46,221 nucleotides of DNA. Origin: Rhodobacter sp. (lineage in GTDB: Bacteria; Pseudomonadota; Alphaproteobacteria; Rhodobacterales; Rhodobacteraceae). Position numbers and translations under genes: made by a program. The notes under the pieces are model-generated. The model ran no database searches and was not told the origin of the DNA. It was given only the letters and a program-made list of their open reading frames with translations. The DNA is taken from positions 1-46,221 of the forward strand of contig JASJDP010000030.1 of NCBI GenBank assembly GCA_030065095.1, given 5' to 3'. This document shows, piece by piece, positions 35,230-42,446 of this stretch (the stretch's first letter is position 1; each line of letters starts with the position of its first letter).

Positions 35230-36132
35230 AATTGGCAGGCGATGTCTTTTGACTGGAACCAGGTACGGGCGTTCCTTGCGACCGCCGAGGAAGGGTCCTA
35301 CAGCGGTGCGGCGCGGGCGTTGAAAACCACCCAGCCGACGATCGGTCGGCAGATCTCAGCGCTGGAGTCGTCGCTGGGCGTCACGCTTGTCGAGCGCAGC
35401 GTGAAGGGGCAGACGCTTACGCAGGCCGGCCGTGACCTTCTGGATCATGTGCGCATGATGGGCGACGCGGCGACGCTGATCTCGATGACCGCCGATCGCC
35501 AATCACAGGAGGTCACCGGCGAAGTCGCGATCACGGCAACCGACCTGTTGTCCGCCTCGGTGTTGCCTGCGATCCTTCAGCCGCTGCGGGATACAGCGCC
35601 CGGGATCAGGGTCCGCATCGTCGCCTCCAGCGATATCCGGAATCTGATGCAGCGCGAGGCCGATATCTCCATTCGTCATGTCCGCCCCGACCAGCCAGAC
35701 CTGATCGCGCGCCATGTCGGAGACTTTCGCGCAAACCTCTACGCTTCCAGTTCTTATCTGGACCGGGCGGGCCGACCGCGCACGCCACGCGACGTTGCCG
35801 ACCACGCGTTCGTCGGCAACGCGGACCCCGAGCGTCTCATGGCGCCGTTGCACAACATGGGTGTTCCGGTCCGGGCCGAAAGCTTCGTGATGTCTTCGGA
35901 GAACGGGGTGGTGGCGTGGGAGCTGGTGAAATCCGGCTACGGCGTATCGATGCAGCCTGAAGTCTTGGGTGAGGCCGAACCGGGCGTCGAGAAAGTCCTT
36001 GCAGACTTTCCTTCGCTGGAATTTCCAATCTGGCTGGTGACCCACCGAGAGTTGCAGACAAGCCCCCGGATCAGGGTCGTATTCGACCTGCTGGCGCGCG
36101 GACTGGGCGAGGCGGCGCGGAAGACCCGGTGA
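35227..36132 (+). CDS. LysR-family transcriptional regulator
   Basis: 301 residues from ATG 35227. The N-terminal winged HTH reads FDWNQVRAFLATAEEGSYSGAARALKTTQPTIGRQISALESSLGVTL, followed by the linker helix and a periplasmic-binding-fold effector domain (EVAITATDLLSASVLPAIL, IRIVASSDIRNLMQREADISIRHV, GVVAWELVKSGYGVSM). An alternative start is the ATG at 35242 (MSFDWNQV), preceded by GGCAGGCG. Which is used depends on whether the mRNA is leaderless. It is divergent from the MFS gene and probably controls it and itself. Confidence 0.92.
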   Translation: MNWQAMSFDWNQVRAFLATAEEGSYSGAARALKTTQPTIGRQISALESSLGVTLVERSVKGQTLTQAGRDLLDHVRMMGDAATLISMTADRQSQEVTGEVAITATDLLSASVLPAILQPLRDTAPGIRVRIVASSDIRNLMQREADISIRHVRPDQPDLIARHVGDFRANLYASSSYLDRAGRPRTPRDVADHAFVGNADPERLMAPLHNMGVPVRAESFVMSSENGVVAWELVKSGYGVSMQPEVLGEAEPGVEKVLADFPSLEFPIWLVTHRELQTSPRIRVVFDLLARGLGEAARKTR

Positions 36133-36637
36133 CATCCGCGGACAGGTGCTTTCGAAACCCAGCTATTTAACACGACGAAGTCCGGGAGCAGCAACGATTG
36201 TGTCGGGGGGCGTCGATGCGCATCGGCGCCCAATGCGGGATTTCATCCAACGGGGATTTTGTCAAAGCTTTGTGGCAGCTGGATGCGTGCCATCCATTAG
36301 CGAGAAGTCTGACAAAGGAAAGCGCAGGCACCCGGCATCCGATCCGAGCAGCACCAGGGTCCGCTCAACCCAAGCAAAATCGGCACTCTCCCGTTGATGT
36401 CGGTGGACCCATGCCGCCGCCCGACCTCGCCGCGGCAGCTTCCAGACGACAAAAAAGTCCTGTGACGTGCAACACTCCGCCAGGCATGTGGCGCATCATT
36501 TGGTCCGCGCTACCGATCCTCATTCATACAGACTCCTACACGCCCGCGTATGTCATGCGGCTGGTTCGACTACGCTGATTGCCGAAACGGTGGTATAGTG
36601 CCGTCACATTTACCTCAGGGCTTGGGCAATTCTTCCA
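36133..36637. other. Intergenic stretch with a weak third copy of the LysR promoter element
   Basis: About 500 bases without a convincing gene. From 36522 to 36552 the text (ending TACACG, seven bases, ATG) aligns with the elements at 33601 and 35189. The frame after its ATG (36550) reads MSCGWFDYADCRN and stops after 67 codons without further LysR similarity. It could be a third decayed regulator head, or a functional promoter for the oxygenase-like gene that starts at 36638. Confidence 0.45.
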
Positions 36638-37333
36638 ATGCTGGTTCCGATAACGCATTCCTCCCACCTAACTTCCGGGCATTTTACCACAAAGCGCGGG
36701 GAAACCGAGACGCCGGCGCCGTTGGTCATTCGCCGCGTCTTCATCGATGACCGGGCGTTGCGCCATTGGTTTGGAGTTCTGCACGGCTTGGCAAGAGTGA
36801 CGGTGAAAGCCTCGCTTTTGCCTCCGGACCGCATGAGCGAAGACCGTCCGTTTCGCATGGCTCTGGGCGAGTTGCTACAGGCGGCCCTAAGCGATGCCGC
36901 GCCGGCCCCGGTGTATCTGAGGCAATGGCCCGTCGCGAGCTGGCCGCCACCGTTACGACATGCGGCAATCGAACTCGTCGGGAAGAGCCTTGCTGACATC
37001 TTGCCCTTCGCGCATCTCTGGATCGGAACCCGGGGCGTATACACGCCGACCCACTCCGACGACGAAGACAACCTGCTCATCCAGATTCATGGGCGAAAGC
37101 GTGTCTTGATCTGGCCGCCTTCGACGCGGGATGGCAAGGGTCCGCCAATAGGCGCAGAACAGGACTATCCGCATCTTTCGGTCTGTCTGGGTGCCGGAGA
37201 TTTGCTCTACCTGCCCAAGGATTGGGCACACGAGGTCACCGCCCTCGACGGCGCCGTTTCGCTGAACTTCTGGCACCCGCTTGTCGGGAAGAAGATAGGC
37301 AGATTCCCACTCATCGGCCGCACCACGCCCTAG
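36638..37333 (+). CDS. JmjC/cupin-like protein (putative 2-oxoglutarate/Fe(II) oxygenase)
   Basis: 231 residues. The C-terminal half reads as a cupin_8/JmjC fold: GTRGVYTPTHSDDEDNLLIQIHGRKRVLIWPP holds the HxD-type iron motif (H139, D141 or so), and the second histidine is in LLYLPKDWAHEVTALDG. The RVLIWPP and LYLPKDWAHEV segments are typical of FIH-like protein or peptide hydroxylases. The N-terminal 95 residues resemble nothing I know. The position next to the regulator, the metallopeptidase and the radical SAM cluster makes it a candidate tailoring enzyme of the peptide (inference); it might also be unrelated. Confidence 0.75.
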   Translation: MLVPITHSSHLTSGHFTTKRGETETPAPLVIRRVFIDDRALRHWFGVLHGLARVTVKASLLPPDRMSEDRPFRMALGELLQAALSDAAPAPVYLRQWPVASWPPPLRHAAIELVGKSLADILPFAHLWIGTRGVYTPTHSDDEDNLLIQIHGRKRVLIWPPSTRDGKGPPIGAEQDYPHLSVCLGAGDLLYLPKDWAHEVTALDGAVSLNFWHPLVGKKIGRFPLIGRTTP

Positions 37334-37406
37334 GCGGGTGAAAAATCTTGTGATACGCTTTTTGATAAACTTAAAAGCAATTTTTGCTCTTCGGCATGGA
37401 GACTCT

Positions 37407-38105
37407 ATGCCTGTGGATTTAAAGAGATGCCGCTGCTGCGGGCAGATGCGCGGGGGATTGTGCGGACACATCTATAACAGGAGCCCCGAGGGGTTCCGCT
37501 CGTTTGTCCAATCGCACGACCTCAAGCGCCATCAGACACTCGGACCCACACTGCCGTGCGGTCGCCACCTCGCGATTCTCGCGAACGGACGGGCCAAGCT
37601 CAGTTCGCTTGCCGCCTCAGGCGAGGACCGCCTGATCGAATTCGTGTCGACCGGGGACATCGGTGAGCTGCAGAACGACCGGCGCGGCGCTGTCTTCGCG
37701 ACCGCGCTAGAGAGGGCCAGAATCTGCGTGCTCAGCGAGGATCTCGCCGACACGATGTCGCGCGACAGCGCGTTCCTTCGCAGCCTCAGCGATCAACGTG
37801 CGCGCGAGGTCGCCCGCAGCCGGATGCGGATTCGGCTGTTGTGCATCGCCGAGTCCACTGATCGTCTGGCGGCTTTCCTTCTCACCCAGCTGCGCAAGGT
37901 CGCCATACCCGATACGCGCAGGCGCATAGACCTTCCCTATTCCCGCGAAGATATCGGGTTTTACCTGAACCTCTCGCCTGGGACGGTCAGCCGGTCGTTC
38001 TCTGCTCTTAAGACGGCGGGTATGATCGACACGCATTCGCCAACGAAAATCAGTTGCATACCCCATGCTCACTGGACCACTATCCTGACCCATGTCCACA
38101 GCTAG
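37407..38105 (+). CDS. Crp/Fnr-family regulator with N-terminal cysteines
   Basis: 232 residues from the ATG at 37407, which has a GGAG six bases upstream; an in-frame GTG at 37338 would add 23 residues. The start PVDLKRCRCCGQMRGGLCGH has four cysteines within 12 residues, recalling the [4Fe-4S] ligands of FNR, although the fourth FNR cysteine in the sensor domain is not obvious. The sensor β-barrel is LPCGRHLAILANGRAKLSSLAASGEDRLIEFVSTGDIGEL. The HTH is YSREDIGFYLNLSPGTVSRSFSALKTAGMID; SRE..SPGTVSRSF is the FNR/FixK recognition pattern. Its stop codon overlaps the start of the metallopeptidase by 14 bases. Oxygen-linked control of the peptide locus is an inference. Confidence 0.9.
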   Translation: MPVDLKRCRCCGQMRGGLCGHIYNRSPEGFRSFVQSHDLKRHQTLGPTLPCGRHLAILANGRAKLSSLAASGEDRLIEFVSTGDIGELQNDRRGAVFATALERARICVLSEDLADTMSRDSAFLRSLSDQRAREVARSRMRIRLLCIAESTDRLAAFLLTQLRKVAIPDTRRRIDLPYSREDIGFYLNLSPGTVSRSFSALKTAGMIDTHSPTKISCIPHAHWTTILTHVHS

Positions 38106-39147
38106 GCGCCGGGACGAGTTGCCCCGGAGCGATGATCAACCGGCGAAACTGACCGCAACGCACGCGACGATCCCACGGCCCAGGGACGTCTCGGACCCGG
38201 CAACGGCCGTGGCGCGGCATCCCTTGGCCGGCCCGGTTCCCGCGGGCGCCACGGCCGCGGGGCCGAACCAGTGGCGGCTCGACATCCCTGCGCGCGCCGA
38301 GGCCCCGTTTCCACAGCTTGAGGTGAGCGGCGGTCCCGGCTGGTCGGTCTGGCCACTTTGGCGGCTTCACCCGGTCGCGTCGGACGGGCAGGGGCAAGAT
38401 GAGAGTGCTGAGCCGCTTGCCTGGCTCGCAGAGGGACTGCAGCGCATGCCCCTGCCGGGCCGGTTGCGCGGAACGCTGGAATTCCCGCCCGAATTGGCGA
38501 GCGCGCCGGAGATCGCCCGCAACGCGCTCGACGTCCTGAGGCGCGGCCTGGGCCCGCTGCCCTGGCCCTGCCTCCATCTGCTCATCGAGCCACAGCGGTG
38601 CGATCACGGCTACGAAAAGGGCTACGCGCTCGTCTACCAAAGCGGCCTCTGGTGCCGGGCACAGCTCCGGCCGGGGTCCGCATCCGGCACTCCGCACGAG
38701 CGGGCGTGCGCCGTCGAGTTGATCGTGCACGAAATCCTCCATCACATGCTTGAGTTTGACACGCCTCCCGGACATGCGCTGACCGAGGGCCTGATTACCT
38801 TTCTCGCGCGCCGGCTCGTCGCCGAGGCTGGTCACGCGGGGCCCCGCTGGCTTGACGCACTCGCCGGAAAAGCGCAGCGGGATCTGCGGCGCTGGCATCT
38901 TCAGGGAATGACGCTGGGTACAGCGTCGCGGCGCTTCTTCAGTGCCGAATCCGCACGCCGGGTGGCTTATCGGAAGGGTTTTCTGCTGATGCGCGAGATC
39001 GATAAGGACTTGGGCGGCCGGCTGCCGGCGCTTTGCCGCAGACTGGCGGCGCGGTCGGCGCTGACCGGGGCCCGACTGACCGAGGCGAGGTTTGTTGCAG
39101 CGCTCCCGAGGCGCGCGCGGGCACGCTACCAGGCCGCGACGGGCTGA
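38092..39147 (+). CDS. Putative zinc metallopeptidase (gluzincin, HExxH-E)
   Basis: 351 residues, no signal peptide. The active-site motif VELIVHEILHHMLEF (HEILH) is followed by PGHALTEGLITFLARRL, with the third zinc ligand Glu 18 residues after the second His, as in M1/M61-type gluzincins. No catalytic-domain family is clear for the first 170 residues; they are Pro/Ala-rich at the start, then β-rich (LPLPGRLRGTLEFPPELA). The C-terminus RARYQAATG matches the tail of the SPASM protein at 40662-42161, also at DNA level. The gene is coupled to the Crp/Fnr gene. Its 3' end overlaps the convergent radical SAM gene by 22 bases. It may process the tandem-repeat precursor (inference). Confidence 0.75.
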   Translation: MSTARRRDELPRSDDQPAKLTATHATIPRPRDVSDPATAVARHPLAGPVPAGATAAGPNQWRLDIPARAEAPFPQLEVSGGPGWSVWPLWRLHPVASDGQGQDESAEPLAWLAEGLQRMPLPGRLRGTLEFPPELASAPEIARNALDVLRRGLGPLPWPCLHLLIEPQRCDHGYEKGYALVYQSGLWCRAQLRPGSASGTPHERACAVELIVHEILHHMLEFDTPPGHALTEGLITFLARRLVAEAGHAGPRWLDALAGKAQRDLRRWHLQGMTLGTASRRFFSAESARRVAYRKGFLLMREIDKDLGGRLPALCRRLAARSALTGARLTEARFVAALPRRARARYQAATG

Positions 39148-39149
39148 CG
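39124..39149 (+). repeat. Inverted repeat copy 1 flanking the B12-type radical SAM gene
   Basis: CGCTACCAGGCCGCGACGGGC (39124-39144) followed by TGACG matches the minus strand at 40745-40719 (CGCTACCAGGCTGCGACGGGC then ATGACG) with one mismatch over 21 bases and one inserted base. It encodes the C-terminus of the metallopeptidase here and an internal stretch of the second SPASM protein there. Confidence 0.75.
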
Positions 39150-40649
39150 TGCCGCGGCCACGGTGCCGCGGGACAGCCGGGCGTGCGGACGGGATTGGAA
39201 GGCCTCCATCACCGCCGCCGTCGTCGCCGCCTGGGTCGGGCCTCGATGGCGCGCGATGCCAGGCCGCAACAGGAAGTCGACGAACGCCTTTGCCTCTCGT
39301 TCGGCGAGGTGGCGCATGACCTCGGGCATGTTGGTCAGTTCCGAGGTGACATGCATCAAGACGATGTAGTCGGCGCGCGCGATTTCGGTGCCCGTTGGAT
39401 GATAATGGGCAAGGAAGATCCCGGGATGCGCCTCGACCAGCGCCCGCGCCTCGGGCGAGAGCTCTTGGGACTCGCCCAGTTCCACCACGCTCGGCGGCAC
39501 CCCGTCGAAGGCGAATCCGCTTGCCTCGTCGAGGATCGGCGTGCCTGCAAGCGGCGCGAAGAACGGAAGTTGCAGCACCACGTCGCCTGTGGCTTGCCGC
39601 GAGGGGTGGGGACGGACCAGTTCGAATGCGCATAGCAGCGTCTCTCGCAGGTCCTCGACCGTCTCGTTGGGATAGCCGATGATCATCGAGGCAGTCACCC
39701 CGATCCCAAAATTCTGGCAACGCCGCACCATCGCGATCGCCTCGTCGACGTTGAGGTTCTTCTTGAGACTCCGCTGCAGCCGCTTCGAGCCGGTTTCGAT
39801 GCCGACATAAACACCCACGCAGCCGGCGTCGGCCATCGTGCTCAGCAGCGCGTCATCGAGCCGGTCGGTGCGCGCCGAGCAGTTCCAACTGACCGGAAGC
39901 CGGGCCATTGCGGCACAGATATCCTCGACGAAATCGCGCCGCACGGTGAACATGTCGTGGATAAAATCGACATGCCGCACGCCATAGCTCGCTGTGAGCG
40001 ACGCCACGTCGGCGGCGACGCGCTCGGAACTCTTCATCCGGAAGCGGCGTTTGAAAAACGTATTGGTGCTGCAGAAGGTACAGCCATATGGGCAGCCGCG
40101 CCCGACCTCCAGCGGAATCGAGCCGTTGATTCCGACCGTCGGAAAGGCGGCGTAGTCGGGCAGCGGCACCTGGTCGACATCGGCCAGCATTGCCGGTTCC
40201 GGCAGGCTTTCGATCCCGTCGCCTGCACGCCACACGCCGCCCGGAACCTCGCGCCAGTCCTCTGCGCCGGTGGCGAGCCGGCGCAGGAGTTCGGGGAACG
40301 ATTGCTCGGCTTCGCCCTTTACGCAGAGATCGACCTCGGGGAAGGCCTGCATCGTCTGGGTGGCCGTGACGGTGGCCTGAGGTCCGCCGAAGACGATCGG
40401 CAGGTCGGGGCGTGCCGCCCGAAGCGCGCGGGCCGTCAGGACCGCGTCGGGGTAGGTCCCGCAATCGGTGGAAAACCCCACCATATCGAACCCGGCAAGC
40501 GCCTCGGCGACCTCGGCGCGCCGCTGAGCCGCCGGCAGCGGCACGACCTCGGTCGCCACGCCCATCCGCTTTGCAATGGCCGAGAGCGTCAGCGCCCCGA
40601 CCGGCGGAAAGCCCGCGGCCGTCGGTCCGTAGAGCAGCGCGATACGCAT
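39126..40649 (-). CDS. Radical SAM enzyme with cobalamin-domain-like N-terminus
   Basis: 507 residues. Residues 1-110 form a Rossmann-like domain (RIALLYGPTAAGFPPVGALTLSAIAKRMG, VGFSTDCGTYPDAVLTARALRAA, IVFGGPQATVTA) as in B12-binding radical SAM enzymes, but the DxHxxG cobalamin motif is absent. The cluster motif is RGCPYGCTFCSTNTFF, then GVRHVDFIHDMFTVRRDF, VGIETGSKRLQRSLKKN and SMIIGYPNETVEDLRETL, the anaerobic-elongation type of the fold. A C-terminal 60-residue tail is basic. It is the last gene of the minus-strand peptide operon, 12 bases after the second SPASM gene. It may methylate, epimerise or otherwise alter the peptide; B12 use is uncertain. Confidence 0.88.
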   Translation of the reverse strand: MRIALLYGPTAAGFPPVGALTLSAIAKRMGVATEVVPLPAAQRRAEVAEALAGFDMVGFSTDCGTYPDAVLTARALRAARPDLPIVFGGPQATVTATQTMQAFPEVDLCVKGEAEQSFPELLRRLATGAEDWREVPGGVWRAGDGIESLPEPAMLADVDQVPLPDYAAFPTVGINGSIPLEVGRGCPYGCTFCSTNTFFKRRFRMKSSERVAADVASLTASYGVRHVDFIHDMFTVRRDFVEDICAAMARLPVSWNCSARTDRLDDALLSTMADAGCVGVYVGIETGSKRLQRSLKKNLNVDEAIAMVRRCQNFGIGVTASMIIGYPNETVEDLRETLLCAFELVRPHPSRQATGDVVLQLPFFAPLAGTPILDEASGFAFDGVPPSVVELGESQELSPEARALVEAHPGIFLAHYHPTGTEIARADYIVLMHVTSELTNMPEVMRHLAEREAKAFVDFLLRPGIARHRGPTQAATTAAVMEAFQSRPHARLSRGTVAAARQPVAAW

Positions 40650-40661
40650 GCCCGCACGCCC

Positions 40662-42161
40662 TCAGGCCTGCTCGAACTGGCGGGCGCCATCGGTCGCACT
40701 GGCCGCCGCCGGCTGCACCGTCATGCCCGTCGCAGCCTGGTAGCGGCCCCAGCAGTCATCGATGAACCAGTCCACGAAGGCATGCATATAGCTGCACTGC
40801 TGTGGGTCCTTCTCCCAGATCGAGCCCTTCTTTATCATCGCGTTGTAGGGGCAGCCGCCGCCGCAGATGCCGATCGCCGAACAGCCCTGGCAGTCGGGCA
40901 TGTTGAGCGGGTAGCGTCCGGCCCATTCGCGGAAGGCCTCGGTCTGGAACGGATCGAACGCAGGGTCCGAGACGTGCCCGGAAAACCCAATCCGCTCGCC
41001 CACCAGCGAATGGCAGGGTCCCATCGCGCCGTCCGGCGAGACGGTGATCTGCGAGCCGATCGCCGAGCAGTCCGTGCGCCGGGTTCCGCCTGCCGCCATC
41101 TCGGCCACACGCTTGAACGCCAGCCCCTCGATCAGGCCGCGGCGGCGGAGCCGTTCGTAGGCTTCCATCGCCTTCGGGAAAGCCTCGACCATCGGGACGT
41201 AGTAGTCATTGCCGCCGCAGCCGATATCGAAGGGCACCTGGAACTCGACCGCGACGCCAAAGCGCTCGGCGAAATAATCGGCGATCTCGGGCAGGTCGTC
41301 GACGTTGTGTCGGCCGATCGTGGTGCAGATGCCGCAGGAAAGCCCCGCGGCGATGTATCTTTCCAGCGACCTCGCCGCCTTCTCGAAAGTGCCGCCGCCG
41401 CCATGGTTCACCCTGACCGCATCGTGGTGTCGCTTCATCCCATCGAGCGAGACACTGACCATGACGCTATGGGCTTTGAGGAAGTCAGTGAACTCGGCGT
41501 CGTAAATCTGACCGTTGGTGATGATCAGCAGGCTCGGTCCGTCGGCACGTCCCATCCCCGGCCAGCGGATTTGGCGCAGTCGCGGCACGGCGGCGCGGAT
41601 TGCGGCGGTGTTTAGCATCGGCTCGCCGCCGTAGAATGTGACCCTGGGCGTCGCCTGACCCGCGGTCTGCAACTGCCGCTCAAACAGGTCGCAGGCGGCA
41701 AGCGCGGTCTCGGGCGACATCATATCGACCTGTGTGCCCGCGCCCTTGAGCGTGGGCTCGCCGTTCTCGTCCGGCACGATGAGCGGGCTGTCGAAGACGT
41801 CTTTGGGTTTGGAATATTTGCGGCGCTCGAGGTCCTCGACATTGCCCTCAACCACGCAGTACTGACAGGCCATGTTGCAGCTCTGGACGACGACGAGCCA
41901 GAGTTCGCCGAGCCCGGACGGCCCGGTGTCGAGTTCCTTGACCAGCCGCGCCTCCTCGGCCTCGCTGACCAGGAAATGGCGTGCCGCAAGGTCCTGGACG
42001 ATCCAGTCGGGCAGGCTTGAAAGGCGACCCTCTGTTACCGCGCGCCAGCCCTCGTCGGGCAGAAAGGTCACCTGGTGACCGAAGGGGTGATAGGCGCCGA
42101 TGACGCCCGGGGCGACGGTCTTGGTCTGCAGATGGCCATTGGCCCTCAGATCGACATGCAC
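40662..42161 (-). CDS. SPASM-domain radical SAM peptide maturase (second copy)
   Basis: 499 residues from a GTG at 42161 behind AAGGGAGG. The N-terminal domain (about 1-90) reads as a peptide-binding RRE-like region: HPFGHQVTFLPDEGWRAV. The radical SAM cluster motif is VVQSCNMACQYCVVEG, then TFYGGEPMLNTAA and SVSLDGMKRHHDAVR. The SPASM/twitch part has cysteines in RRTDCSAIGSQITV, MGPCHSLVG, MPDCQGCSAIGICGGGCPYNAM and DPQQCSYMH, for two auxiliary Fe-S clusters. It is a paralogue of the protein at 44038-45477 with the same domain order, including GSIWEKDPQQC. A 30-residue tail after DCWGRYQAATG is extra. Confidence 0.93.
   Translation of the reverse strand: MHVDLRANGHLQTKTVAPGVIGAYHPFGHQVTFLPDEGWRAVTEGRLSSLPDWIVQDLAARHFLVSEAEEARLVKELDTGPSGLGELWLVVVQSCNMACQYCVVEGNVEDLERRKYSKPKDVFDSPLIVPDENGEPTLKGAGTQVDMMSPETALAACDLFERQLQTAGQATPRVTFYGGEPMLNTAAIRAAVPRLRQIRWPGMGRADGPSLLIITNGQIYDAEFTDFLKAHSVMVSVSLDGMKRHHDAVRVNHGGGGTFEKAARSLERYIAAGLSCGICTTIGRHNVDDLPEIADYFAERFGVAVEFQVPFDIGCGGNDYYVPMVEAFPKAMEAYERLRRRGLIEGLAFKRVAEMAAGGTRRTDCSAIGSQITVSPDGAMGPCHSLVGERIGFSGHVSDPAFDPFQTEAFREWAGRYPLNMPDCQGCSAIGICGGGCPYNAMIKKGSIWEKDPQQCSYMHAFVDWFIDDCWGRYQAATGMTVQPAAASATDGARQFEQA
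40719..40745 (-). repeat. Inverted repeat copy 2 (inside the second SPASM gene)
   Basis: Read on the minus strand it repeats 39124-39149 with one mismatch in the first 21 bases. Both copies encode RYQAATG in their own genes. They enclose the radical SAM gene at 39126-40649, so that gene could have been inserted or inverted by recombination across the pair. Confidence 0.7.
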
Positions 42162-42182
42162 GGTGCTGGCCTCCCTTTCCTG

Positions 42183-42446
42183 TCAGAACTCGGCGTCGGG
42201 CTCGGGCATGGCCGACACAATATCCGGGCTTCCCTCGAGCCGCGCGATCGCCGCGGCAAGCGCGGTAACCGGCACCCGAACCTGGATAAATCGCTCCAGT
42301 CCGGGTGGCGGCTCGCTGATCGAGGGAGCGACCTCATGTTCGATGCCATCGTCCTCGGCAAGGATTGCGGCGACCCGCCCTGCGGGGTCCGCCAGGCCCT
42401 CGGCGACCTCCACCGCAAGCGTTCGTTCGGAATGGCTCCCGGTCAT
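42183..42446 (-). CDS. Small protein, possible stand-alone subtilisin propeptide (inhibitor I9-like)
   Basis: 87 residues, no signal peptide. The second half, ERFIQVRVPVTALAAAIARLEGSPDIVSAMPEPDAEF, has the β-α-β shape and the ending of I9 propeptides, which usually finish as ANPDVAYVEPD. The first 45 residues are acidic and less clear. Its ATG overlaps the stop of the subtilase gene by four bases (ATGA), so it is made right after it. I9 domains chaperone and then inhibit their subtilase; a separate one would act in trans. This is an inference from pattern and position, not a confirmed family match. An alternative is an RRE or precursor-like protein. Confidence 0.55.
   Translation of the reverse strand: MTGSHSERTLAVEVAEGLADPAGRVAAILAEDDGIEHEVAPSISEPPPGLERFIQVRVPVTALAAAIARLEGSPDIVSAMPEPDAEF

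Noticed and set aside
36550-36750. Small gene starting MSCGWFDYADCRN
   Set aside because: It overlaps the start of the JmjC-like gene, has no ribosome binding site and loses sense after a dozen residues.
37355-37372. FNR box (TTGATAAACTTAAA) before the Crp/Fnr gene
   Set aside because: Only the first half matches TTGAT; the second half deviates too much from ATCAA.
39957-41615. 552-codon plus-strand frame opposite the radical SAM genes
   Set aside because: The minus-strand genes carry full Fe-S motifs; the opposite frame shows none.
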